DNA of 64,000 nt from Sandaracinaceae bacterium (GCA_040218145.1 JAVJQK010000117.1:1-64000), one strand, 5' to 3'; shown: positions 20,011 through 30,117, counted from the first letter of the stretch. The notes: generated by a model not told the origin, from the letters alone. Program-made: numbers and translations.

Positions 20011-21078
20011 ATGCTCCCCATCGATCGCCTCGATTCGCTGAAGGCGCGCTTCTCCGAGGTGGAGGAGATGCTCTGTCAGCCCGACGTCGCCTCCGACGTG
20101 AAGCGCATGACGCTGCTCAACCGCGAGCGGAGCGACCTGGCCGAGGTGGTCGAGGTCTACGACCGCTACCGCGAGGTCGGCACTCAGCTCGCCGACGACA
20201 GGGCGGCGCTCTCCGATCCGGAGCTGCGCGAGATGGTGGAGGAGGAGATCCCCGTCCTCGAGGGGGAGCTCGAGAAGCTCGAGAAGCAGCTCGAGCTGCT
20301 GCTCCTCCCGAGCGATCCGAACGACGCGCGCAACACCGTGCTCGAGATCCGGGCCGGGACGGGCGGAGAGGAGGCCGCGCTCTTCGCCGCCGATCTCTTC
20401 CGGATGTACACGCGCTACGCGGACAAGGTCGGCTGGAAGGTCGAGATCCTCAGCACGAGCGAGGCGAGCGCGGGCGGATACAAGGAGATCATCGCGCTCG
20501 TCACCGGCAACAAGGTCTACTCGCAGCTTCGCTTCGAGGGCGGCGTGCATCGCGTGCAGCGGGTGCCCGCGACGGAGAGCCAGGGGCGCATCCACACCTC
20601 GACCGCCACCGTGGCCGTGATGCCCGAGGCCGAGGAGGTCGACGTCGAGCTGGACGAGAACGACCTCGAAATCCAGGCCACCGGCGCGGGCGGCCCGGGC
20701 GGCCAGCACGTCAACACCACCAACAGCGCGGTGATCGTCAAGCACGTGCCGAGCGGCATCCAGGTGCGCTGTCAGGACGAGCGCTCGCAGCACAAGAACC
20801 GCGCGCGCGCGCTCCAGATCCTGCGCGCGAAGCTGCTCGAGCGAGAGCTCGCGGCGGCGGCGGCCTCCGAGGCGGCCGAGCGGCGCGGCATGGTGGGATC
20901 GGGGGAGCGGAGCGAGAAGATCCGCACCTACAACTACCCTCAGAACCGCGTCACCGATCACCGACTGGGGCTGACCCTCCACAAGCTCGACCAGGTGGTG
21001 GAGGGCGACCTCGACGAGGTCTTCACCGCGCTGCGCACCGACTTCCAGGCGACCCTCCTCGAGCGAGAGAGCGCGTAG
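20011..21078 (+). CDS. prfA: Peptide chain release factor 1
   Basis: This 355-aa RF1 protein recognises UAG and UAA. It carries the codon-reading tripeptide PAT (RVPATES, residues 186-188), which distinguishes it from RF2, and the catalytic GGQ at 230-232 in GAGGPGGQHVNTTNS. The N-terminal helical domain and the end (NYPQNRVTDHRLGLTLHKLD) are typical. It starts 10 bases after the DUF1385 gene and is probably co-transcribed with it. Confidence 0.97.
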   Translation: MLPIDRLDSLKARFSEVEEMLCQPDVASDVKRMTLLNRERSDLAEVVEVYDRYREVGTQLADDRAALSDPELREMVEEEIPVLEGELEKLEKQLELLLLPSDPNDARNTVLEIRAGTGGEEAALFAADLFRMYTRYADKVGWKVEILSTSEASAGGYKEIIALVTGNKVYSQLRFEGGVHRVQRVPATESQGRIHTSTATVAVMPEAEEVDVELDENDLEIQATGAGGPGGQHVNTTNSAVIVKHVPSGIQVRCQDERSQHKNRARALQILRAKLLERELAAAAASEAAERRGMVGSGERSEKIRTYNYPQNRVTDHRLGLTLHKLDQVVEGDLDEVFTALRTDFQATLLERESA

Positions 21079-21172
21079 CCTCGAGCCGCGCTTCGTAGGC
21101 TTCGGCCCACACTCCCCCTTCACGATCGCGCGGCCAGGGGGCTCGGCGCGGTTCTCGCTTTGTATCGGGGAC

Positions 21173-22129
21173 ATGAGCGAAGTGAGCTCGATGACCCAAT
21201 CCACCCGAGAGACCGCGCCGTCGTGGCTGGACCCCACCTCCCTGCCGCTCGGTGAGCGTCTCGCGGGGCGCTATCGCCTCGACGCGGTGCTTGGCGAGGG
21301 GGCGACCTCCCGGGTCTACGAGGCACTCGACGAGGACACCGGCGCGCCCGTCGCGGTCAAGGTGCTCGACCTCTCCCTCGCGCACGCCGCGCTCCTCGAG
21401 CAGCGTTTTCTGCGCGAGGCGCGCATCGGGACCAGCCTGCAGCACCCGAACATCGCTCGCGTGTGGGAGCTCGGCCGGGTCCCGGAGACGGACGCGCCCT
21501 ACCTCGTCATGGAGCGCCTCGAGGGCATGACCCTCCTGGAGTCGATGAAACGGAGGCCCAGACGCTCGTTCGCCGAGCTGCTCGAAGTCATCGAGCCGGT
21601 CGGCAGAGCGCTGTCCGCCGCCCACGCCGCCGGCGTCATCCACCGCGACGTCAAACCAGCGAACATCTTCTTGACCGCTGAAGGGCCGAAGCTGCTCGAC
21701 TTCGGGATCAGCATTCGTGACGGAGACGTTCGCCTGACGGACCCGAGCGCGGTGGTGGGGACGCCGAGCAACCTGGCCCCGGAACAGATCCAGCTCACCG
21801 CCACCGATCACCGGGTCGACATCTACGCGCTGGGCGTCTTGATGTATCGGATGCTGACCGGCCGACCGCCTTTCCGCGACCGCGACGCGATGAGCCTGAT
21901 GAGCCGCATCGTCACCGAGGAGCCGCCCCCGCCCAGCCAGCTGGTCGAAGGCGTCAGCTCCATGATGGACGCCGTCGTCATGCGCGCGATGGCCAAGCAC
22001 CCCGAACACCGCTTCGACAGCGTCGACGCCCTCCTCGTCGCGTCGAAGACCGCCCTCCGCATGCCCAACGTCCCCCCGAGCCGTCCCCGCCGCGACGAGA
22101 CCACCCGCCCCGAGCTGAAGCGCGACTGA
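21173..22129 (+). CDS. Soluble Hanks-type Ser/Thr protein kinase
   Basis: This is a 318-aa kinase without a membrane segment. It has the Gly loop GEGATSRVYEAL, the lysine in VAVKVLDLS, the catalytic HRDVKPANIF, DFGISI and the APEQIQ segment. It ends soon after the kinase domain with a short basic tail (RPRRDETTRPELKRD). An in-frame ATG at 21191 is a possible start. The last 20 bases of the gene are the first part of a repeat copied about 100 bp downstream. Confidence 0.93.
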   Translation: MSEVSSMTQSTRETAPSWLDPTSLPLGERLAGRYRLDAVLGEGATSRVYEALDEDTGAPVAVKVLDLSLAHAALLEQRFLREARIGTSLQHPNIARVWELGRVPETDAPYLVMERLEGMTLLESMKRRPRRSFAELLEVIEPVGRALSAAHAAGVIHRDVKPANIFLTAEGPKLLDFGISIRDGDVRLTDPSAVVGTPSNLAPEQIQLTATDHRVDIYALGVLMYRMLTGRPPFRDRDAMSLMSRIVTEEPPPPSQLVEGVSSMMDAVVMRAMAKHPEHRFDSVDALLVASKTALRMPNVPPSRPRRDETTRPELKRD

Positions 22130-22390
22130 CCCCACGGCCTCCCCCCGCGCCGGCCGCGTCGAAAGTCTCGAAAAGGATCGTCGCCGTCGCCGCCGCCGCG
22201 ACGGTCCCGCCCCGAGCTGAAGCGCGCCTGCCCACTCCCCCACGGCAAGCCCCCGCGCAGGCCAAGTCGGGTTTGAATTCTTGAAAAGGATCGTCCCCGG
22301 CGCCGGCCGCCGCGACGCCGGTCGGGCGACGCCAAGTCGGGTTTGAATTCTTGAATAGGATCGTCCCCGGCGCAGGCCGCGGCGACGGTC
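22104..22390 (+). repeat. Three-copy ~100-bp tandem repeat at the kinase 3' end
   Basis: CCGCCCCGAGCTGAAGCGCG occurs at about 22106 (inside the kinase end) and again near 22208. A second element, TCGGGTTTGAATTCTTGAA then AGGATCGTCCCCGGCGC, occurs at about 22267 and 22337, with a diverged copy (TCGAAAGTCTCGAAAAGG) near 22159. Together they make about three imperfect copies, the third lacking its first part. It looks like local duplication that began within the kinase gene. Confidence 0.75.
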
Positions 22391-22413
22391 CCCGGACGGG
22401 AGGCAGGCGAGCC

Positions 22414-23050
22414 GCGAGGGCGGCCAGCTTTCGCGAAGCGAAAGCGCGAGCCGCGGGGCCCCCAGCGCCCCGTCGCTGGGGTCGGCGTGCAAGCGCGCGG
22501 AGCGCGCGCGCCGCCGTAGTTGGGGAGGGGGCCCCATTGGCGCTTTGCCCAATGGGGGAGGGGTCTGCGTTCAGACCCCTCAGAAAAAACGCGCGCGAAC
22601 CGAAAGCGCGAGCCGCAGGGCCCCCGGCGCCCCGCGCTGGGGTCGGCGCCCAAGCGCGCGGAGCGCGCGACGCGCCGTAGTTGGGGAGGAGGCCCCATTG
22701 GCGCAGGGACCCCCGGCGCGAGGGCGGCCAGCTTTCGCGACGCGAAAGCGCGAGCCGCAGGGCCCCCAGCGCCCCGCGCTGGGGTCGGCGTGTAAGCGCG
22801 CGGAGCGCGCGCGCCGCCGTAGTTGGGGAGGGGGCCCCATTGGCGCTTTGCCCAATGGGGGAGGGGTCTGCGTTCAGACCCCTCAGAAAAGAACGCGCGA
22901 AGCGAAAGCGCGAGCCGCAGGGGCCCCAGCGCCCCGCGCTGGGGTCGGCGCCCAAGCGCGCGGAGCGCGCGACGCGCCGTAGTTGGGGAGGGGGCCCCAT
23001 TGGCGCTTTGCCCAATGGGGGAGGGGTCTGCGTTCAGACCCCTCAGAAAA
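22414..23050 (+). repeat. Four-unit hairpin-rich repeat array with a 304-bp higher-order period
   Basis: There are four units: 22414-22589, 22590-22704 (truncated), 22718-22890 and 22891-23050. Each full unit holds nested inverted repeats: GCTTTCGC/GCGAAAGC (first and third units), CCCCAGCG/CGCTGGGG, CGCGC/GCGCG, CCCATTGG/CCAATGGG and AGGGGTCTG/CAGACCCCT, then CAGAAAA. Units 1 and 3 are nearest to each other, as are 2 and 4, so a two-unit block was duplicated (304 bp apart). With the previous entry and the terminator, this accounts for the ~1-kb stretch 22130-23153, where no gene was found. Confidence 0.88.
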
Positions 23051-23089
23051 TTAAGCGAGGGGTCAGCGCTTGGGGAACGCTGACCCCTC
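23047..23089 (-). terminator. Terminator for the phasin-like gene
   Basis: A perfect 12-bp stem, GAGGGGTCAGCG (23057-23068) with CGCTGACCCCTC (23078-23089), has a 9-base loop. Read on the - strand it is followed by GCTTAATTTT. It lies 64 bases past the stop of the phasin-like gene and matches a rho-independent terminator. Confidence 0.75.
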
Positions 23090-23153
23090 TGGGGATGGGT
23101 ATGGGAGCCGGGGGAGGGAGGGATGAGCCCTCCACCGGCGGGTGCGAGACCGT

Positions 23154-23825
23154 CTACGAGTGCAGACGGGTCTCCAAGGCTTTGAGCACGGTCTTGCGCT
23201 TCTTGTTCAGCGCTTCGTGGTCGCGGACCGTCTCGCACTGCGACCTGGTGAGGCCGTCGAGCTCCGCGAGGACTTCCTTCGCGGTCAGCGAATCGTAGCC
23301 GGCGATGGGCATGAGGAGGCTCTTGCCGTTGGGCTTCTTGGCGGCGCGCTTCTTCGCCGTCGGCGTCTTCTTCGAGGCCGACTTCGCGTCCGTCTTTCCG
23401 GGCTTCGCCTTTCGGGGGGCCTTCGCCTTGGCGGCCTTCTTGGCGGTGGCCTTCGTGGCGGTGGCCGTCTTGGCGGTGGCCGTCTTGGCCGGCTTCGCGG
23501 GCTTCGCCTTCACGGGCGGGGCGTCGGCGCTCAGCTCGAGCCGCGAGAGCCGCTGGATCTCGGCCCGGACGCGCTCGCCGAACGCGAGCAGGACCCGGTC
23601 GAAGCGGTCGAGCACCAGGAGCTGGAGATCGCTCAGGCGCTGCCAGCGCGACCCGTCGGCGTCGAGCTCGGCGCGTCGCGCCTCGAGCGTCGCGTGCCAG
23701 TCGAGCGCCCCGCTTCGGACGACGTCGAGGGCCGCGACCCCACGATCGCGGGTGTCCGCCGCGAGCGCGACCCCGCGTGAGAGGAGCGCGTCGCGCTTCT
23801 TGCCGAGGTTCTCGAGAATCTCCAT
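23154..23825 (-). CDS. Phasin-like protein with histone-H1-like linker
   Basis: This 223-aa protein has three parts: an amphipathic helical N-terminus (MEILENLGKKRDALLSRGVA onward), a Lys/Ala/Pro/Thr linker (about 107-172) resembling histone H1 tails, and a C-terminal helical domain (YDSLTAKEVLAELDGLT, then HEALNKKRKTVL). From memory, the last part resembles a small domain seen in actinobacterial lipid-droplet or phasin-type proteins. A role on storage granules or in DNA binding is possible; neither is proven. The start at 23825 was chosen because GGAGGG lies just upstream; 23837 is an alternative. Confidence 0.68.
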   Translation of the reverse strand: MEILENLGKKRDALLSRGVALAADTRDRGVAALDVVRSGALDWHATLEARRAELDADGSRWQRLSDLQLLVLDRFDRVLLAFGERVRAEIQRLSRLELSADAPPVKAKPAKPAKTATAKTATATKATAKKAAKAKAPRKAKPGKTDAKSASKKTPTAKKRAAKKPNGKSLLMPIAGYDSLTAKEVLAELDGLTRSQCETVRDHEALNKKRKTVLKALETRLHS

Positions 23826-23839
23826 CGGGCCCTCCATCT

Positions 23840-23902
23840 ATGACGCGTCGCGTTAGCTCCGGCGTCTGCGTCATAGCTAACGCGGCGCGTCATCTCGGTC
23901 AA
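23840..23902 (-). promoter_or_regulatory. Promoter with 19-bp palindromic operator for the phasin-like gene
   Basis: On the - strand, TTGACC (23902-23897) and TAGCTA (23879-23874) with a 17-base spacer form a sigma70-type promoter. A large inverted repeat overlaps it: ATGACGCGTCGCGTTAGCT (23840-23858) and AGCTAACGCGGCGCGTCAT (23875-23893), 18 of 19 positions complementary, 16-base centre. A third GCGTCAT lies at 23868-23874. This layout is typical of a repressor site such as those of TetR-family regulators. No regulator gene is adjacent. Confidence 0.62.
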
Positions 23903-23957
23903 GCGGGGGCCCTTCGATTTCGTCTGGATGAAACACGGCGGTTACCTCGCCGCCGTG

Positions 23958-24743
23958 TCAGCCGCGCGCTCGCTGGACGGCGCCGAGCAAGGCCGGGTGG
24001 AGGGGGCCGTTGGTCACGACCAGGCGCGAGGTCCGCGCGTCGGCGTCGTTCCCCTCGTAATCGCTGACCTTTGCGCCCGCAGCGAGCGCGATCGCGAGCC
24101 CCGCGCAGACGTCCCAGGGGCTCACCTTCTGCTCCCAGTAACCGTCGTAGGTGCCGTCCGCGACGAGGCAGACGTCGAGGGCCGCGGCGCCGCAGCGACG
24201 GATCCCGCGCACCTTCGGGATGATGTGACTCGCCTCCCGGAGGTTGTTCTCCTCGCTCGTCCCTCGGTCGTAGGGGAACCCGGTGCCGACGACCGCGTCC
24301 TCGAGGCTGGCCGCGGTGCTGGTCCGGCAAGGCGCTCCGGCCCGGGTCGCGCCGAGCCCGTCTGCGCCCGCCCACGTCACGCCGAGCGCGGGCGCGTGGA
24401 CCACGCCGAGCACGGGCTTGCCCCGGTGAGCGAGGCCGATCGAGACGGCGAAGAAGAAGTGCCCGTGCGCGAAGTTGGTCGTGCCGTCGAGCGGGTCGAC
24501 GTACCAGATCCACTCGCCCTCGGCGCGGTCCTGCCCCTCCTCCGCCACGAGCGTGTGCTGGGGGAAGGCGGCGCCCATGCGCTCGCGTAGCAGCGCCTCG
24601 CTCTTCAGGTCGTAGTCGGTGACCAGGTCGATGCGGCCCTTCTTCGAGACGCGCGCGTCGCCGCGCCAGCCGCCCATCAGGAGGCGCCCCGCCTCCTCCG
24701 CGATGCGCGTCGCCTCGTCTCGCCAGGCTGAGAGCTCGTTCAT
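23958..24743 (-). CDS. Inositol monophosphatase family protein
   Basis: This 261-aa enzyme belongs to the Mg2+-dependent IMPase/SuhB family, which removes phosphate from inositol phosphates or related sugar phosphates. It has the metal-site Glu pair in VAEEGQD (68-69), the motif WIWYVDPLDGTTNFAHG with DPLDGTT at 83-89, and the second motif VSPWDVCAGL. Its ATG overlaps the mpl stop by 4 bases, so it is translationally coupled to mpl. Its substrate cannot be told from sequence. Confidence 0.92.
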   Translation of the reverse strand: MNELSAWRDEATRIAEEAGRLLMGGWRGDARVSKKGRIDLVTDYDLKSEALLRERMGAAFPQHTLVAEEGQDRAEGEWIWYVDPLDGTTNFAHGHFFFAVSIGLAHRGKPVLGVVHAPALGVTWAGADGLGATRAGAPCRTSTAASLEDAVVGTGFPYDRGTSEENNLREASHIIPKVRGIRRCGAAALDVCLVADGTYDGYWEQKVSPWDVCAGLAIALAAGAKVSDYEGNDADARTSRLVVTNGPLHPALLGAVQRARG

Positions 24744-26182
24744 GCGCGCGTCATAGCGCGCGCGGCGAGCGCCGCGAGGAGCCGGTCGTGCAGGCCACCG
24801 AAGCTGCCGTTGCTCATCAACACCACGGTGTCCCCGGGGGCGGCGTCTCGCTCCATGCGGGCCAGCACGTCGTCGAGGCTCGAGGGTGCCTCGGCTTCGG
24901 CGCCGCGCTTTCTACCGCGCGCGGCGATGGCGTCCGCGATCGCCCGCACGTCGAGCCGCTCGCCTTCGGCGATCTCGGGGCGCCCGACCGGCGCGAGCAG
25001 GGAGACGTCCGCGGCGCCGAAGGCGCTGGGGTAGCTCTCCTGGTGCAGGTTGCGCGAGGCCGTCGCGCTCCGCGGCTCGAAGACCGCCCAGAGCCTTCCG
25101 TCGGGATGTCGCGCGCGGAGTCCGTCGAGCGTCTCCTTCACCGCGGTCGGGTGGTGCGCGAAGTCGTCGTACACCCGGACGCCGTCGGCGGTGCCGAGCA
25201 GCTCCTGGCGTCGGCGCACGCCCCGAAAGCCACGCAGCGCGCCGAGGAGCTCGTCCAGCCTCGCGCCGGTCGCCTCCGCGGCCAGCGCGATCGCCGCCGT
25301 CGCGTTGAGCACGTTGTGCCGGCCGCTCATCGGGCTCATCGCGGTGCGCGTCGCCGAGCCTCCGACGAAGAGCTCGAACGGTTGCAAGCCTCCTTGAGGC
25401 GCGATCGGCGCGGCGAGCCAGGTGGGGGAGACGTCGCCGACGTCGTCGGTGCTGAGCGCGTAGTACACCACGCGGCAGCTCGCCTCGCGGGCCACGGCGC
25501 GCACCGCCTCGCTCCCCGCCCACGCGACGAGCACGCCGTCTTCGGGGAGCGCGCGTACCCAGCCGAGGAAGGACGCGCGGTAGCTCTCCATGTCCGGGTA
25601 GATGTCGATGTGATCGTGCTCGACGCTGGTGAGGATCCCGGCGTGGGTGCGGTACTGCCAGAGCTTCGGGCTCTTCTCGAAGAACGCCGAGTCGTACTCG
25701 TCGCCCTCGACGACGAACGGGCCGTCGGCGCGACCGAGCGCGAAGCTGGCGTCGAAGTCGCGCGGCACGCCGCCGAGGAGGAAGCCCGGGTCGAGCCCGG
25801 CGCGATCGAGGAGGAAGGCGAGCAGGGTGCTCGTGGTGGTCTTCCCGTGCGTCCCGGCGACCACGAGGGGGCGCCGCGCGCCGAGCACCTCCTTCGCCAG
25901 GGTGGCCGGGAACGACGCGTAGGGGATGCCCGCGTCGATGGCGGCGCGCGCCTCCGGGTGGTCCGGGCGGCAGACGTTGCCGATCACGACCAGGTCCGGT
26001 CTCGGCTCGAGGTTCTGCGGCCCGTAGCCCTCGCGGGTCTCCACGCCCCAGCGCTTCAGCGCCGGGCCCATCGGCGGATAGAACGCCTTGTCGCTGCCGC
26101 TGACGCGGTGGCCGGCCGCCCCGAGCAGCCCCGCCAGCGCACCCATCCCGGTGCCGCAGACGCCGATCAGGTGAACGTGCAC
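24740..26182 (-). CDS. mpl: UDP-N-acetylmuramate:L-Ala-gamma-D-Glu-meso-DAP ligase
   Basis: This is a 480-aa Mur-ligase family enzyme that recycles murein tripeptide by attaching it to UDP-MurNAc. The N-terminus has VHLIGVCGTGMGALAGLL, and the ATP P-loop GTHGKTTTSTLLAF is at 110-123. SGRHNVLNATAAIALA and DDFAHHPTAVKETL are also present. The GCGTGMG-type start and the DFAHHP text fit Mpl rather than MurC, but MurC remains the main alternative. The GTG at 26182 overlaps the stop region of the upstream cNMP gene. Confidence 0.88.
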   Translation of the reverse strand: MHVHLIGVCGTGMGALAGLLGAAGHRVSGSDKAFYPPMGPALKRWGVETREGYGPQNLEPRPDLVVIGNVCRPDHPEARAAIDAGIPYASFPATLAKEVLGARRPLVVAGTHGKTTTSTLLAFLLDRAGLDPGFLLGGVPRDFDASFALGRADGPFVVEGDEYDSAFFEKSPKLWQYRTHAGILTSVEHDHIDIYPDMESYRASFLGWVRALPEDGVLVAWAGSEAVRAVAREASCRVVYYALSTDDVGDVSPTWLAAPIAPQGGLQPFELFVGGSATRTAMSPMSGRHNVLNATAAIALAAEATGARLDELLGALRGFRGVRRRQELLGTADGVRVYDDFAHHPTAVKETLDGLRARHPDGRLWAVFEPRSATASRNLHQESYPSAFGAADVSLLAPVGRPEIAEGERLDVRAIADAIAARGRKRGAEAEAPSSLDDVLARMERDAAPGDTVVLMSNGSFGGLHDRLLAALAARAMTRA

Positions 26183-26184
26183 GC

Positions 26185-26688
26185 TTACTCGTTGCCGATG
26201 ATCTTCTCGACCGTGTCGCGGGCGCGACCCTCGATCATCGCCTCGAGGAGCTTCCGCACGCGCGGGTGTGCGTCGATGACGCGCTGGATCCGGTGCTTCT
26301 CGAACGCGACGAGCTGCGCGTCCACCTCGGCGCGCACGGTCGCGGTGCGGACCCCGCCGGTGAGCACCGAGACCTCGCCGACGCAGGCGCCCCGGCCGAG
26401 CTCCGCCAGGTGGATGGAGCCGCGGTCGCCGCCGCCCGTCTCCACGCTGATCTTGCCGGTGAGCACGAGGAACATCTTCGTGCCGGGATCGCCCTCGTTC
26501 ATGATCACGTCGCCCGCGGCGTAGTGGATCACGTAGCCGGACTCGATCAGCTCGCGGCGACCCTCGTCGTCCAGCGACTTGAAGAGGTGGCTGGTGCCGA
26601 CCATCTCCTCGAGATCGGCGAGGAGCGCCTCCCGCTCGGCCTGCTCGAGGGCCCGCCCGCGGGGGGGAATCACCGAAGGATCGCTCAC
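26185..26688 (-). CDS. Stand-alone cyclic-nucleotide-binding domain protein
   Basis: This 167-aa protein is made almost only of a cNMP-binding fold: HLFKSLDDEGRRELIESGYV, then AGDVIMNEGDPGTKMFLVLTG, GRGACVGEVSVLTGGVRTATV and a C-terminal helix. No DNA-binding or enzyme domain follows. The phosphate-binding cassette (GACVGEVSVLTGGVRTATV) keeps the Gly-Glu and the Arg. It overlaps the start of mpl, so the two are coupled. The GTG at 26688 has a -10-like TACGAT 6 bases before it and no Shine-Dalgarno. Confidence 0.85.
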   Translation of the reverse strand: MSDPSVIPPRGRALEQAEREALLADLEEMVGTSHLFKSLDDEGRRELIESGYVIHYAAGDVIMNEGDPGTKMFLVLTGKISVETGGGDRGSIHLAELGRGACVGEVSVLTGGVRTATVRAEVDAQLVAFEKHRIQRVIDAHPRVRKLLEAMIEGRARDTVEKIIGNE

Positions 26689-26694
26689 GCACAG

Positions 26695-26723
26695 ATCGTA
26701 TCTGGCGCGGCTGGCGCACACAA
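26695..26723 (-). promoter_or_regulatory. Candidate leaderless promoter of the cNMP gene
   Basis: On the - strand, TTGTGT (26723-26718), a 17-base spacer, then TACGAT (26700-26695) lie 6 bases before the GTG at 26688. Transcription would begin at or next to the start codon. The upstream half overlaps the terminator tail of the 52-aa gene. Confidence 0.45.
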
Positions 26724-26748
26724 GAAAGCCCCCGCGGTGAGCGGAGGC
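26721..26748 (-). terminator. Rho-independent terminator after the 52-aa gene
   Basis: On the - strand GCCTCCGC (26748-26741) pairs with GCGGGGGC (26735-26728, one G-T pair) around a 5-base loop, followed by TTTCTTG. It begins 13 bases after the stop codon of the small gene and would separate its transcript from the cNMP-mpl-suhB-like group. Confidence 0.72.
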
Positions 26749-26761
26749 TGCCTGGGGGGAT

Positions 26762-26920
26762 CTATCTGTGACGCTGCGGAGGGCGTCTGCGTACCGGTAC
26801 CGGGACCAGCTGAGGCTCCGGGTTGACCAGGTCCTCGAGGGCTTCGACCACACGGCCCCACAGCTCTTCGATCTTCTCGGAGATGGAATCCTGCTTCGGG
26901 CGCTCGTTCTGTTCCGTCAT
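26762..26920 (-). CDS. Small acidic-basic protein, 52 aa (unknown)
   Basis: Family not recognised. The frame reads MTEQNERPKQDSISEKIEEL, then WGRVVEALEDLVNPEPQ and ends with PVRRRPPQRHR. It predicts an amphipathic helix (about 12-33), a Pro-rich turn and an Arg-rich tail. Support for a real gene comes from GGGAGACGA before the ATG, a promoter upstream (26956-26983) and a terminator just downstream. It lies between clpB-like and cNMP genes. Confidence 0.68.
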   Translation of the reverse strand: MTEQNERPKQDSISEKIEELWGRVVEALEDLVNPEPQLVPVPVRRRPPQRHR

Positions 26921-26955
26921 TCGTCTCCCAGGGGGTTCCCCGACCGGACCCTTCC

Positions 26956-26983
26956 ACTATGGGAACCTCGCTCGAAAAATCAA
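26956..26983 (-). promoter_or_regulatory. Promoter of the 52-aa gene
   Basis: On the - strand TTGATT (26983-26978), a 16-base spacer and CATAGT (26961-26956) resemble a sigma70 promoter. The expected start near 26949 gives a ~29-base leader with a GGGAG Shine-Dalgarno. Confidence 0.45.
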
Positions 26984-27035
26984 GGGGGTGTCCCAAAGCT
27001 GCGCAGTAGAGGATACGGCCAGACCGCCTCGAGAT

Positions 27036-29633
<2,598 letters not shown>

Positions 29634-29797
29634 CGCGGCGGAGCATATCCGCTCGCCGCGCGCGATCCCACCGGAGGTTGGGGCGCCCTCAGCAGGGTAC
29701 CTCGCCACCGCGTTTCTGACCGTTCGCCGCGGCCCTCGGCGCGCGACTCAGCGTCGCTCTCCTCGGAGCACGTCGAGTACTCCTCGTCGTCGCTCCT

Positions 29798-29829
29798 CGA
29801 TTCGCACGCCGATGCCTCGCGGCGAATCG
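29798..29829. promoter_or_regulatory. Inverted repeat upstream of the ClpB-like gene
   Basis: CGATTCGC (29798-29805) and GCGAATCG (29822-29829) are perfectly complementary with a 16-base centre. They lie in the 208-base gap between the ClpB-like and DUF1844 genes, 12 bases after the DUF1844 stop. No T-run follows on the - strand. It does not match CIRCE. It could be an operator or an mRNA-end hairpin; nothing else clear is seen in this gap. Confidence 0.35.
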
Positions 29830-29841
29830 GTCAGTCCCTCT

Positions 29842-30117
29842 CTAGGTACCGGCGGACTTCTTCTCGAACGTGTCGCGCAGATCCCCGAGCACCTGCGTGA
29901 GGATGCGCTCCTCTTCGCCGCTCAGGTTTCCCTGCGTCTTCGCCTCGATCATCTCCAGGATGTCGAGGGTCTGGCGGGCCATGGGGAGGTCCACCTGCGC
30001 GCCTTCGGGGCCCTCCACCTCGCCGAGGTGGGCCATGCACGCGGTGCTCATCGACAGCACGAAGGTCGTGAAGTCGATCGGCGGGATGTCGCCGTTCTCC
30101 CCCATCTCGCCGCTCAC
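29842..30117 (-). CDS. DUF1844 family protein
   Basis: This 91-aa protein fits DUF1844: IDFTTFVLSMSTACMAHLGEV followed by LPMARQTLDILEMIEAKTQGNLS and EERILTQVLGDLRDTFEK. The family is small, helical, common in delta-proteobacteria and has no known function. Its ATG overlaps the stop of the upstream 65-aa gene by 4 bases, so the two are coupled. Confidence 0.88.
   Translation of the reverse strand: MSGEMGENGDIPPIDFTTFVLSMSTACMAHLGEVEGPEGAQVDLPMARQTLDILEMIEAKTQGNLSGEEERILTQVLGDLRDTFEKKSAGT

Noticed and set aside
22267-22380. The AT-richer repeated core as a mobile-element end or attachment site
   Set aside because: No transposase or integrase gene lies nearby, and copies are in direct, not inverted, order.
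22414-23050. CRISPR array
   Set aside because: Units are 115-176 bp, hairpin-rich and nearly identical throughout, with no unique spacers and no cas genes.
21823-23874. Long frames on both strands through the repeat array, with recurring PIGQSANGAPSPTT text
   Set aside because: They follow the DNA repeat in every frame, lack a clear ribosome site and cross a recognised gene. The repeat is better treated as non-coding.
29798-29829. CIRCE heat-shock operator for the ClpB-like gene
   Set aside because: The arms (CGATTCGC/GCGAATCG) and 16-base centre do not match TTAGCACTC-N9-GAGTGCTAA.
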